Shown piece after piece: positions 28,357-37,106 of a stretch of DNA of 64,000 nucleotides. Below the pieces are notes generated by a model that did not search any database, was not told where the DNA came from, and saw nothing but the letters and a program-made list of their open reading frames with translations. Numbering within the stretch: the first letter of the stretch is position 1; every line of letters begins with the position of its first letter. This DNA comes from Loigolactobacillus coryniformis subsp. coryniformis KCTC 3167 = DSM 20001 (GTDB lineage: Bacteria; Bacillota; Bacilli; Lactobacillales; Lactobacillaceae). A program made the translations under genes and the position numbers. Where the stretch lies: assembly GCF_002706425.1 (NCBI RefSeq), contig NZ_CP017713.1, positions 868,001-932,000 on the forward strand. Direction: 5' to 3'.

Positions 28357-28937
28357 AGATTTATTTAGCTCGTCACGGTGAAACGCCGTTGAATCAGCAG
28401 CGGAAGTTTTATGGTTCGTTAGACGTTGCTTTAACGGCTAAGGGGATCGCTCAGGCACAGCAATTAGCGGACCACATCGTGTTAATTGGCACCACAACGT
28501 TTTGGTGCAGTGGTCAACGTCGCGCTCGGCAGACGTTAGAACCACTGGCTACTAGATATCAGCAGCCACTGCATCAGCAAGCAGCATTTAATGAGAAAGG
28601 ATTTGGGGCTTGGGAGGGATTAGATGCTGATGAGATTCAGGCTGCTTATCCCCAGGCCTGGCAGGCGTGGTTAGCAGCCCCATTGAGTTATACACCGCCG
28701 GCAGCTGAGTCGTTTGCAGCTTTTCGTCAGCGCGTACTTACCGGTTGGCAGCAAATAATTACCAATACAACAACAACTAATTTGGTTTTGATCGCACATT
28801 TAGGCACCTTACGCGTATTAGATCAGTATTTATTTGCCAGTGACCGAGTTTTTTGGGATATTCGTTTTAATGCCGGAAAATATACCGTGCTTGATTGGCA
28901 AGCGGGACAGGTCAAACTATTAGCGCGGAATTTGTAG
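28353..28937 (+). CDS. cobC: Alpha-ribazole-5'-phosphate phosphatase CobC
   Basis: Histidine phosphatase superfamily member that dephosphorylates alpha-ribazole phosphate or cobalamin phosphate. 194 residues from ATG 28353 (MKIYLARHGETPLNQQ), overlapping the cobS stop. The catalytic RHGE motif is at 7-10, with FGAWEGL and a C-terminal LIAHLGTLR carrying the second histidine. A general phosphoglycerate mutase-like role cannot be excluded, but the operon position favours CobC. Confidence 0.9.
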   Translation: MKIYLARHGETPLNQQRKFYGSLDVALTAKGIAQAQQLADHIVLIGTTTFWCSGQRRARQTLEPLATRYQQPLHQQAAFNEKGFGAWEGLDADEIQAAYPQAWQAWLAAPLSYTPPAAESFAAFRQRVLTGWQQIITNTTTTNLVLIAHLGTLRVLDQYLFASDRVFWDIRFNAGKYTVLDWQAGQVKLLARNL

Positions 28938-28950
28938 AAATGAGGTAATT

Positions 28951-29652
28951 ATGATGGCGATTTTGATCACTTATCCACAGGCTAAAATAGCGGAGAAGTG
29001 GCAGCAGCGCTTAGCAACGATTGCACCGGTGATTTATTATCCGTTGCGTAAACTGACTTTTTGCCCATTAAGTCCAGCACAGCAACACGAATTACAGCGA
29101 GCCGATTACGTTGTGTTGACAAGTGCCTTTGCGGCAAAAAGTTTGGTGGCGCATTATGCAGAATTAGTGCAAACCACCACGCTAGTCGTGCTTAGTGATA
29201 AAATAGCGCAGTTAGTGGCTGGTTGTGGGCAAAGAATTTTAGTTGCACCAGAACCGCATCAGCAAGCTTTAATTGACTATTTAAAGTTGCTACGTCAACC
29301 ACAAGAGCAGGTTGTTGCTTTAGTGGGAAATTTGACTAAATTGACCGTGCAAGAAGGCTGGACATTAATACCGTTGTATCGAAATCAATGGACTGCAGCT
29401 GATGTTGCCTGTGCACAAGCTAAATTAGCGCAACTACCGATCAGTCGAGCGCTAGTTACTAGTCCATCCAACTTTAACCGTTTTTGGCAAATTTATCAGC
29501 AAACGACGATTCCTAAATTTGTTGCACTAGGTGAAACAACCGCTAAAGTAGTACGTCAAAACGGGTTGACCGTTCAAGTACCTGCGCCGCAACCGCAATT
29601 ATTAAATGCCGCTTTGGCCATACTAGCGGCACCAGAATTTGCAGCAAACTAA
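28951..29652 (+). CDS. hemD: Uroporphyrinogen-III synthase HemD (stand-alone)
   Basis: Cyclises hydroxymethylbilane with ring D inversion. 233 residues of the poorly conserved HemD family: VVLTSAFAAKSL (about 51-62), VTSPSNFNRFW and VALGETTAKVVRQNGL near the C-terminus are the recognisable pieces. Last gene of the cobalamin operon, 13 bases after cobC with GAGGTAATT. It duplicates the HemD half of the 13898 fusion protein. Confidence 0.88.
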   Translation: MMAILITYPQAKIAEKWQQRLATIAPVIYYPLRKLTFCPLSPAQQHELQRADYVVLTSAFAAKSLVAHYAELVQTTTLVVLSDKIAQLVAGCGQRILVAPEPHQQALIDYLKLLRQPQEQVVALVGNLTKLTVQEGWTLIPLYRNQWTAADVACAQAKLAQLPISRALVTSPSNFNRFWQIYQQTTIPKFVALGETTAKVVRQNGLTVQVPAPQPQLLNAALAILAAPEFAAN

Positions 29653-29710
29653 AAATGTGCTACAATGCAGGTATAATAAATAAATCCTAAACGAAAAGGA
29701 ATGAAGGACG

Positions 29711-29935
29711 ATGAAATCTGACCAACCCAGACCGCCCCACATACGCATCACAATATCGATTTTACAGCTGTTTATACTTTTAGCTAGCCTTTACGGGATC
29801 TTAGCGTTTCAGTCTCCGATGATCTTTGTACTTAGTGCAATCGTAATGGCGGGATCGATATTGTTATTGATGAATACCTTAGGATTTTATTCGCATGCTC
29901 GGCACAGACGTAATTTAAAAATTAATCGAGAATAA
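29711..29935 (+). CDS. Small two-helix membrane protein, unknown function
   Basis: 74 residues. Two hydrophobic segments (about 12-32 and 36-55) are flanked by basic tails; the C-terminus HARHRRNLKINRE is strongly positive and so probably cytoplasmic. RBS AAGGAATGAAGGACG upstream. No family recognised. It is 58 bases behind hemD, but nothing links it to corrin synthesis. Confidence 0.6.
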   Translation: MKSDQPRPPHIRITISILQLFILLASLYGILAFQSPMIFVLSAIVMAGSILLLMNTLGFYSHARHRRNLKINRE

Positions 29936-30050
29936 ATAAAGAGTGTAACATAAGGTGCTCAGCTACTACGCCGCTAATAAGGTTGAGCTATTTGCAAAAG
30001 CTACCTTATGGTTACGCGTTTTAGCTATGTTGTTCGGAAGTACAAAGAAA

Positions 30051-30089
30051 GAGTTGTGACATAAATGTCTTATGTCACAACTCTTTTTT
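30051..30089 (+). terminator. Strong bidirectional terminator between convergent genes
   Basis: GAGTTGTGACATAA (30051-30064) pairs with TTATGTCACAACTC (30070-30083) around a 5-nt loop; T run on the + strand and A run before the stem for the opposite strand. Serves the small membrane gene (+) and the gene at 30098-30427 (-). Confidence 0.93.
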
Positions 30090-30097
30090 GTGTACAT

Positions 30098-30427
30098 TTA
30101 TAAAAATGAGATCACAATACTAGCAACGATCTCGCCTAAGCCGATCCATAGAAAACTACGCCGTAATTCAGTATAGAACACTGGCTGATCAGTTGCGACA
30201 GATTCATTATCATCGTCCGTTTGGTGATGGCGAAAGAACAGATGACGAAATAAATGAGCATCATATAAATAAAGAATGATGGCAATAATCAAAATGAACA
30301 AACCAATCAAAAATAAATTATTGGAAAGATTCAATAGTGGTGTTCCTTTGTTGGATAAGAAGGCGAGCATTAAGGCGAAAGCAAGTGAAATAACCAGACT
30401 AACAATATTAATTTTTTTGACCACCAT
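30098..30427 (-). CDS. Small three-helix membrane protein (possibly DUF3899)
   Basis: 109 residues from an ATG at 30427 that follows AGGGGAG; an upstream GTG (30433) is too close to the ribosome site. Three hydrophobic stretches (about 8-25, 35-58 and 91-108). A His/Asp-rich loop containing RHHQTDDDNE lies between helices 2 and 3. It looks like DUF3899-type membrane proteins of lactobacilli; no function is known. Confidence 0.55.
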   Translation of the reverse strand: MVVKKINIVSLVISLAFALMLAFLSNKGTPLLNLSNNLFLIGLFILIIAIILYLYDAHLFRHLFFRHHQTDDDNESVATDQPVFYTELRRSFLWIGLGEIVASIVISFL

Positions 30428-30604
30428 GATCACTCCCCTCTACGGCCACTGAGCAGTTATTTTTTAATGAACGTAATCACGCACATCTAAAAATGATTTT
30501 GTCCCAGTTATCGCTGCACTTATTTTACCAGTGTCTTCAGAAAATGCCAAATATACATTTTTAATGAATAAAAAGAATTAATAAAGCTTATATTATGAAA
30601 ATAC

Positions 30605-30633
30605 TTGCATAAATATTTTTAAATGCGTATAAT
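30605..30633 (+). promoter_or_regulatory. Sigma-A promoter for the ABC transporter gene
   Basis: TTGCAT (30605-30610), 17-base spacer, TATAAT (30628-30633), about 50 bases before the translation start. Near consensus. Confidence 0.75.
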
Positions 30634-30681
30634 ATGGCTAATCATTAAAAAAAGATGAAGAAATTACGGAGGACTTTACGC

Positions 30682-32157
30682 ATGAAAAGTAAACTGGGGC
30701 GGCTGTTGATGGTATTGTTTGTTGTCCTGTCGGTTGTATTGCCAATAGCAAGTACAGCTAATGCAGCCACAACACAAAATACCACATTAACTGATAAACA
30801 TTTAAGCGCAATCAAGAAAAAAGGGTACATTACGGTTGGTCTTTCAGCGGATTATCCACCGTATGAATTTCATCAAACGATCAAAGGTCAAGATAAAATC
30901 GTTGGTTTCGATATTAGTATTGCTGAGAAAATTGCGAAGGATCTCGGTGTTAAATTGAAAATTAATGAGATGGGCTTCGATGCGTTACTTGGCGCTTTAA
31001 AAACTGGTAAAATCGATATGATCATTTCTGGGATGTCAAAAACACCAGAGCGGGAAAAAGAAGTTACATTTTCTAAATCATACCTTGATGTTAAGCAAGT
31101 CGTTATGGCGAAAAAGGAAGACGCCGCTAAGCTTAAATCATCCAGTGATTATGAAGGTGTCAAAGTTGGGGTACAAAAACAATCATTTCAAGAAGAACTA
31201 GCTCAGAAAGAATTATTTGGCGCTAAAGTTACTTCATTACAGAAAATGACTGATTTGGTGTTGAATTTACAGAATAATAAAATCAAGGCAATCGTAATCG
31301 AAAAGCCAGTGGCTGATGCTTATATTGCTCAAAATAAAGACTTTGTTTTAACCAAAACAACGTTTGCGCAAGCAACTAAAGAAACAGCCGTTGCATTACC
31401 TAAAGACGCACCAGCACTAACTGCAGCAGTTAATCGGTCGATCACTCAGATCAATAAGCAAGGTCTGCTGAAGGGTTATCAAGCTAAAGCCAATAAATTA
31501 ATGTTCCAGAAAAATAGCTTTTTCAGTCAGTACGGTAGTTACTTTGTCAAAGGCACATTGTATACGATCGAGTTAGCCGTTATTGGCGTTTTCTTTGGGG
31601 TTGTATTGGGGACTTTATTAGCTTTCATGAAACGGTCGCGTAACTGGCTCCTTAAGGCAATTGCGATCGTCTATATTGAATTTATCCGTGGGACACCTTT
31701 ACTGATCCAAGTCTTCATTGCTTTCTTCGGGGCGCAAATGTTAGGATTGGGGTTGTCGGCATTGATTTCCAGTATGATCGCAGTTTCATTGAATTCAGCG
31801 GCCTATGTCGCTGAAATTATCCGTTCAGGGATCAACTCAGTTAAACCGGGACAGATGGAAGCAGCACGTTCATTAGGACTAACGCAAACTGCTAGTATGC
31901 GTTATGTGGTGTTACCGCAGGCAATTAAAAATATTTTACCAGCCTTAGGTAATGAGTTTATCACGATCTTAAAGGATTCCTCAGTGGTTTCAGTAATCGG
32001 GGTCAGTGAATTGATGTTTGAAACTGGAGTTGTTCAGGGGGCTAGTTTTAAGCCATTTTATCCATTGATTATTGCTTCATTGATTTACTTTGTATTAACA
32101 TTCGGTATTTCACGCGCGTTAGCCGTCTTTGAAAAACGGTTAGCCGCTTCAAATTAA
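30682..32157 (+). CDS. Amino-acid ABC transporter, fused substrate-binding and permease protein (GlnP type)
   Basis: Imports polar amino acids, likely glutamine/glutamate. From ATG 30682 (GGAGG 9 bases upstream; an ATG at 30655 lies upstream of the ribosome site) it gives 491 residues: signal peptide ending near ANAA, one type-3 solute-binding domain (about 40-265, with LSADYPPYEF and GFDISIAEKIA), then a permease domain (about 285-485) with the EAA-like loop GQMEAARSLGLTQ. The matching ATPase is not adjacent. Terminators and a promoter bound it as a single-gene unit. Confidence 0.9.
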   Translation: MKSKLGRLLMVLFVVLSVVLPIASTANAATTQNTTLTDKHLSAIKKKGYITVGLSADYPPYEFHQTIKGQDKIVGFDISIAEKIAKDLGVKLKINEMGFDALLGALKTGKIDMIISGMSKTPEREKEVTFSKSYLDVKQVVMAKKEDAAKLKSSSDYEGVKVGVQKQSFQEELAQKELFGAKVTSLQKMTDLVLNLQNNKIKAIVIEKPVADAYIAQNKDFVLTKTTFAQATKETAVALPKDAPALTAAVNRSITQINKQGLLKGYQAKANKLMFQKNSFFSQYGSYFVKGTLYTIELAVIGVFFGVVLGTLLAFMKRSRNWLLKAIAIVYIEFIRGTPLLIQVFIAFFGAQMLGLGLSALISSMIAVSLNSAAYVAEIIRSGINSVKPGQMEAARSLGLTQTASMRYVVLPQAIKNILPALGNEFITILKDSSVVSVIGVSELMFETGVVQGASFKPFYPLIIASLIYFVLTFGISRALAVFEKRLAASN

Positions 32158-32162
32158 ACTAG

Positions 32163-32203
32163 GGCACCACCAACTTAAATTGTTCAGTTGGTGGTGCCTT
32201 TTT
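32163..32203 (+). terminator. Rho-independent terminator
   Basis: GGCACCACCAACT (32163-32175) pairs with AGTTGGTGGTGCC (32186-32198), 13 bp with a 10-nt loop and T5. Lies between the ABC gene and the convergent M20 peptidase gene. Confidence 0.93.
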
Positions 32204-33362
32204 AAGCGGTTAAATTTTGTTCAGCCAGTTTTAATAAAACCTGATAACAACGAGCAATATCGGCAAGGTCAACGTATTCATCGGGTTTGTGGGCCAACTC
32301 TAAATTACCGGGACCGTATGACAGGCAATTGTGGTTATTTAATTGCCCGGCGATCACGGCCGTATCGGTATAACCGGTGAACACACCAACTTGAGCTGTT
32401 GTCTTTGTGACAGCAGTGATCGCTTTTTTCAGATTCAACAAAAGCGGACTGGCTAGATTTTCTTCAATTGGTGGTCGATCACCATCAATTGTTAACTCAA
32501 CGTTTAAACCTGGATATTGTTGTTTAGTGGTTGCAATGATTTGTTTGAAAATAGTCAGTACCTGTTGCGTATTTAGCGGTGGGACTAAACGTAGGTCGAT
32601 CCAGACTTGTGCATGATCTGGAACAACATAAGGTCGATAGCCACCTTTGATCAGTCCAAATGTGATCGTCGACCTACCAAGCTTAGTGTGCGTTGGTAAC
32701 GCCGCAATCGCGTCACGGGCCTTAGTGATGATTGCCGCCAGTGCTGCCACAGCATCAATTCCTTTCTCGGGGGTACTAGCGTGTGCGGTGATTCCCTGCG
32801 TGGTCAATTTAAGCCAAGTACGACCTTTGTGAGCCATGCGAATTTGGCCGTTAGTCGGTTCACCATCTAAAACCCAGTCTGTGGCAGTGACCCAATTAGT
32901 GGCAATTGCCTGTTCGACGCCGCGCATATAGTCTTCTTCATCAACTGTAGCAATCAAAACTAAATTACGCATTAATTGTTTACCAGCAGCCACTTGTTTG
33001 GCGATTGCAGCAAAAGCACTCAGCGCACAAGCTAGGCCGCTTTTCATATCACACGCACCACGACCGTATAAGCGTTCAGCGTTTATTTTACCTGCCAGTG
33101 GTGTACTTTTTTGCCAATCACTGCCCAGTACAACTGTATCCAGGTGACAAATGTAGACTAGTGCCGGGTGCGCGATTTTTCCTGGTAGAACTGCTCGAAT
33201 ATTATAGCGTTGGGGTAAAACGGCGTCTTGTTCAATCGTTGCTGTTGGCGCATTAACGCGCAACCATTTAGTGACAAAGTCACCAATGGTACCTTCATAA
33301 GCGCCAGGATCAGAACTATTTATTTTGACTAATTGACTGGTTAGAAGTGTAACTGGATCCAT
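32202..33362 (-). CDS. M20 family metallopeptidase (ArgE/DapE-like)
   Basis: Zinc-dependent amidohydrolase/peptidase of the ArgE/DapE/CPG2 family, cytosolic. 386 residues. Metal ligands: CHLDTV (His/Asp near 70-75), GRGACDMKSG (bridging Asp) and VDEEDYMRG (catalytic Glu-Glu near 138); a dimerisation domain lies in the middle and the late GPGNLELAHKPDE supplies the final histidine. The substrate is not evident: acetylornithine, succinyl-diaminopimelate and a peptide are all possible. A lysine-type murein makes DapE less likely. No neighbour helps. Confidence 0.8.
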   Translation of the reverse strand: MDPVTLLTSQLVKINSSDPGAYEGTIGDFVTKWLRVNAPTATIEQDAVLPQRYNIRAVLPGKIAHPALVYICHLDTVVLGSDWQKSTPLAGKINAERLYGRGACDMKSGLACALSAFAAIAKQVAAGKQLMRNLVLIATVDEEDYMRGVEQAIATNWVTATDWVLDGEPTNGQIRMAHKGRTWLKLTTQGITAHASTPEKGIDAVAALAAIITKARDAIAALPTHTKLGRSTITFGLIKGGYRPYVVPDHAQVWIDLRLVPPLNTQQVLTIFKQIIATTKQQYPGLNVELTIDGDRPPIEENLASPLLLNLKKAITAVTKTTAQVGVFTGYTDTAVIAGQLNNHNCLSYGPGNLELAHKPDEYVDLADIARCYQVLLKLAEQNLTA

Positions 33363-33465
33363 ACTGGAGGCCTGCTTTCATATAAAATTAAAAAAATTTT
33401 GTTCAAAATAATTTTAATTTTAGAATAGACGGATACTTGAAGTAAGTCAACCTAGTAGTAATGAA

Positions 33466-33498
33466 AAACCTTCAGGATAGAGAGCTTCCTGAAGGTTT
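33466..33498 (-). terminator. Hairpin, probable minus-strand terminator left of the IS
   Basis: AAACCTTCAGGA (33466-33477) pairs with TCCTGAAGGTTT (33487-33498). On the minus strand it is followed by TTTTTC, so it would end a transcript coming from the right. The minus-strand sequence just before it reads as a short coding-like tail (...GYAEQSVFLIAKK-stop, 33513-33570), whose upstream part is not found beyond the IS. Apart from this the stretch 33363-33562 shows nothing else. Confidence 0.6.
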
Positions 33499-34987
33499 AC
33501 AAATTGGTTTATTTTTTTGCAATCAAAAAGACTGACTGTTCCGCGTAGCCCAAAATAATAAATTCACTATCTAAAGGTTGAAAGTTAATATTTCCACTTA
33601 AGCCCTGATCTGTTAGGACTTTTTTGCTACAAAAATAGACATGAAACCATCCACATCTGTATACTTAAAGCGTCTAAACAAAAACCATACAGAGGAGTTT
33701 CATGCCTATGTCTACTATACAATACAATGACACTGATATTCATCATTCTTTTGCTCATTTTTCAAAATTGGTCCATCTCTCCGCTATTTTGCGTCGTGTC
33801 AATATCCATAAATCGCGCGGTATTAAAACTGAACGCTTATTTGAATGGTTATTGACCACCATCTTTAATCGCTACTCCATTTTTAGAGCAGAAAAGGCTA
33901 ACGATTTTTCAAAACGAACTGTTCGCAATTGTCTAAATGATCCACATATTAATTGGCAACGACTGGTTCAGCTATTAGCGATCCATTTGATCCAATACGT
34001 GCAACATTTTACCGATCCAAGACGGCGACAAGCTTTGATCATTGATGATTCATTGTTTAAACGTGAATTTTCACGCAAAACTGAATTATTAGCTCGTGTT
34101 TTTGACCACGACAAACAGCAGTATTTTAAAGGCTTTAGGACACTAACTTTAGGCTGGAGTGACGGCAATACTTTTTTACCGCTGAACTTTGCCTTGATGT
34201 CATCAAGCCACGTCAAAAATCGGTTTGGGCACCTTAAGTCCAGTGATCAACGATCACTGGCCGCGAAACGACGTACACAGGCAACCCGTAAAATGACCGA
34301 TGTCGCTTTAGAATTAGTAGATGATGCAATCAAATCCGGCATCAAGGCCAAGTACGTCTTATTCGATAGCTGGTATGCATCACCGCGTATGTTTGCGGCA
34401 TTGCTAAAACGTCATTGTCATGGGATTGGTATGTTGAAAAAAACTAAAAAAGTCTATTTTCGTTATCGTGGCCGAGAAATGGATATTAAGACTTTATACA
34501 CTAACTTACGGCGCAGTAAATGGCCAATTAAGGATAGCTATCTATACAGTCCAATCGTCACATTTGAAGTTGATGGCGAAAAAATCCCAATGAAGTTAGT
34601 CTTCGTAACCAAACGTGGCCAGGCTGATCAATATCTTGTGTTGGCGACCACAATGACTGACCTAAGACCAGAAGCAATCATTCAGATGTACGGTCGGCGT
34701 TGGCAGATCGAATGTTATTTTAAAGTCGCTAAACAATACCTGCAATTTGATCAGACTCAAGTCCAAAGCTATGATGGGCTTTGCGGTCACCTAGCAATGG
34801 TCATGTTAAGCTATGACGTCCTTGCATTGGCGCAACGTGAAAATACGGACGACAGGACGCTGGGTGACTTATTCTTCGATTATGGACGACCGTTGCCTGA
34901 TATTAAGTTAGTAAGTGCGTTGAATTGGCTGATACAAACAATTACTGGTCTAGGTGAAAAACTCGACATGGCGGTTGAAACATTAAC

Positions 34988-36221
34988 GCGCGTTTTATAA
35001 TCAAGTTAGCCAATTAGATCCAGCTAATTGAAAAAATAAAAAACACCAAGACAAATCTCTGTTATCATTGATGTTCCAACACAAAAATGAAAGAGGTTAT
35101 TGTCTTGATGCAAGAACAGAATACCACAGTCCGAGAAAAAGGTCACCACCTAACTTCATTTGAGCGCGGCAGAATCGCCACGCTACACAGCCAAGGATAC
35201 TCTAACCGCGCAATTGCTAGAGTTATCGGCGTTTGTCATCAAACAATCAGTAATGAACTACGCCGTGGTGAGATCGACCAAGTTAAAAAAGTGAACGGTC
35301 AACGGCAATATCACCGCGAATACTCGCCAGAAGCGGCACAGGCCAAATACGAAGCTAACCGAATGTCCTGTCATCGACCTTTGAAACTCGCTGGTGTCGC
35401 TGACTTTATCCACTACTTTACGGCCCATTTGCACCAAGACGGTTGGTCGCCTGATGCCGCGGTGGGCCGTGCTAAACTTGAAGGCTTATATCAACCTGAG
35501 GAGATGGTTTCGACCAAGACGTTATACCACTATATCGATGCGCAACTACTTGAAGTCCGTAATCTTGATCTGCTCGAAAAAAACCGGCGCCGCACCAAAC
35601 ACCACCATTCACCCAAGCATAAGCGTCTGGCCGGACGAAGTATCGAAGAGCGACCTAAAAGTATTGATCAGCGCCAAGAGTTCGGTCACTTTGAGTTGGA
35701 TACCGTAGTCGGTAAACGTAACGGCCAAGAAAGTGTTATTCTAACGCTGATCGAGCGCCAATCTCGCTGTCAGATCCTGCGTTTGATTGATGGCCGTGAC
35801 ACCGATTCAGTCAACTACGAACTGGCTAAGATCTGCCAAGAATACGGGCACATCATGAAGTCCGTTACCGCTGACAACGGGGCAGAGTTCGCAGCGGCGG
35901 GGACGGTGCTTGACGGCGTTGCCGACCTTTATTATGCCCACCCTTACCGCTCTTCAGAACGAGGCACAAATGAGGCGCATAATCGAATGATCCGTCGTGA
36001 TGTGCCTAAGGGCCTGTCCATGGATACTTTAGGCCCTAGTGATATCCAAGCAGTGGAAGCCAAGCTAAACAACTTACCACGCCGGCAGTCAGGTTACCAA
36101 ACCCCAAAAGAGCTTTTCTCCGCTGCCGCTGGCTAAAGATTGAATCTTTAAAATATGAATATCAATGAAAATACTGTCTTGCCGGGATTTATTGCGTGGC
36201 TAATTTGTTCTTGCAATTTGG
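34988..36221 (+). mobile_element. IS30-family element inserted in IS4 copy 1
   Basis: 1,234 bp bounded by a 15-bp direct repeat GGTTGAAACATTAAC (34973-34987 and 36222-36236), which is the coding sequence of the host transposase. Fourteen bases in from each boundary lies a matching inverted motif (CAAGTTAGCCA at left, complement CAAATTAGCCA at right), and further in CAAGACA...TCATTGAT. The outermost bases match poorly. The repeat is longer than the short duplications usual for IS30. Confidence 0.8.
35087..36136 (+). CDS. IS30-family transposase
   Basis: 349 residues from ATG 35087; ATG 35108 after AGAGG is an alternative and gives a more usual N-terminus. N-terminal helix-turn-helix (FERGRIATLHSQGYSNRAIA and the TISNELRRGE motif), then an integrase core: GHFELDTVVG (first Asp), VTADNGAEF (second Asp) and SSERGTNEAHNRMIRR with the catalytic Glu. 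Appears intact. Confidence 0.92.
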   Translation: MKEVIVLMQEQNTTVREKGHHLTSFERGRIATLHSQGYSNRAIARVIGVCHQTISNELRRGEIDQVKKVNGQRQYHREYSPEAAQAKYEANRMSCHRPLKLAGVADFIHYFTAHLHQDGWSPDAAVGRAKLEGLYQPEEMVSTKTLYHYIDAQLLEVRNLDLLEKNRRRTKHHHSPKHKRLAGRSIEERPKSIDQRQEFGHFELDTVVGKRNGQESVILTLIERQSRCQILRLIDGRDTDSVNYELAKICQEYGHIMKSVTADNGAEFAAAGTVLDGVADLYYAHPYRSSERGTNEAHNRMIRRDVPKGLSMDTLGPSDIQAVEAKLNNLPRRQSGYQTPKELFSAAAG

Positions 36222-36432
36222 GGTTGAAACATTAACTATTATTTTTGACGAATTTATAAAAGCATTACCGAATAGCCTGGCCAGGCTACTCGGTAATGCT
36301 CAATGAAGTGGAAACTAGTAATATACCGTGCCATAACCGTTTGACATCAATGGTTACGGTCTATTTGATACTTTCAACCTTTAGTTCACTATTTATTAGC
36401 TTAGGTTAGGCTCAGAATCAGGGGATTGATTG

Positions 36433-37074
36433 CTATTTTTTCGCATCAATATAGCTATACAAGGTATATTTTGAGATGTTGAAGTATTGTGAAACCTTGT
36501 CACCTGACTTAGTAACGAGAAAAGCGCCTTTACTGTTCAGGAATTGGATACTTTTGACTTTGTCTTCTTTAGTCATCAATGAAACTGGCTTACCCACTAA
36601 TTTTACTGACTCTTGGATCAAATCGTCCAATAATTCATTGACGTTTTGGGGAATGAAGTTTGGTTCGTTAGGGTCTTCTTTTGTTTCAACAGCTGTGAAT
36701 GAATGTAACACGTTTTCTGCCATGATCAGATTAGAAACATCATAATTGATGGCAAAGATGGCTTCCAGTTCACCCTTTTCGTTTTTTAAATAGAGTGTAC
36801 TGGACTTAAGTACACGACCGTCATGGGTGTGCGTAATATAGTTGATATGATCATGCAATTCTGCTGGATCTTTTTTTAATGTTTCTAAAACGATTTGTGA
36901 AGGACCATCGCCTAATTGGCGCGAAGAGACTTGGCCATTTTCAATCGAAACGATCGTATGATTCATATCATTAGGATCAATACGATGGATCACGATTTCA
37001 CAATTTTCGCCAAATTGTCCGGCTAGAGCTTTACCAACTTGACTTAGAAAATTAAGCTTTTCGTCTGTTAACAT
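36433..37074 (-). CDS. YheO-family PAS/helix-turn-helix transcriptional regulator
   Basis: 213 residues in the YheO layout: an N-terminal PAS-like domain (about 8-120, with FGENCEIVIHRID and GRVLKSSTLYLKNEKG) and a C-terminal helix-turn-helix (about 160-213, with GAFLVTKSGDKVSQYFNIS and KYTLYSYID). Probably a cytosolic ligand-sensing regulator. Its divergent position beside the xanthine dehydrogenase genes suggests it once controlled them. An 11-bp inverted repeat lies in its own leader. The IS4 element with its 40-base palindrome (36261-36300) lies just past its 3' end and may stop its transcript. Confidence 0.85.
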   Translation of the reverse strand: MLTDEKLNFLSQVGKALAGQFGENCEIVIHRIDPNDMNHTIVSIENGQVSSRQLGDGPSQIVLETLKKDPAELHDHINYITHTHDGRVLKSSTLYLKNEKGELEAIFAINYDVSNLIMAENVLHSFTAVETKEDPNEPNFIPQNVNELLDDLIQESVKLVGKPVSLMTKEDKVKSIQFLNSKGAFLVTKSGDKVSQYFNISKYTLYSYIDAKK

Positions 37075-37106
37075 TGTGAATACCTTCTTTTTTTATGAAT
37101 GTAGAG

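Larger units (their letters stand above)
33702..36306 (+). pseudogene. IS4-family transposase, split near its C-terminus
   Basis: DDE transposase. The open part (33702-35000) encodes 432 residues with IIDDSLF, LFDSWYASP and YGRRWQIECYFKVAKQYL, which satisfies the IS4 signature Y-(2)-R-(3)-E-(6)-K. The IS30-type insertion follows codon 429 (VETLT) and replaces the tail with RVL. Beyond it, from the duplicated target at 36222, the same frame resumes as VETLTIIFDEF... and stops at 36306, so the native protein would have about 451 residues. The catalytic residues are untouched, so the shortened protein might keep activity. Confidence 0.88.
33571..36384 (+). mobile_element. IS4-family element, copy 1, interrupted by an IS30-family element
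   Basis: Perfect terminal inverted repeats CTAAAGGTTGAAAGT (33571-33585) and ACTTTCAACCTTTAG (36370-36384), flanked by an exact 8-bp target duplication TTCACTAT (33563-33570 and 36385-36392). Without the 1,249 bases added by the inner insertion the element is about 1,565 bp. It sits between the M20 gene and the yheO-like gene. A second copy begins at 61404. Confidence 0.93.

Noticed and set aside
33513-33570. Minus-strand coding-like tail ending ...VFLIAKK
   Set aside because: When the IS4 element is removed, an in-frame stop appears within a few codons on the far side, so at most it is a gene fragment; too short to list as a gene.
36183-36432. Apparent intergenic region with a palindrome, first read as the yheO terminator
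   Set aside because: Target duplications and inverted ends show that nearly all of it is the 3' end of the IS4 element, and the palindrome is within its coding sequence; a terminator role is only secondary.
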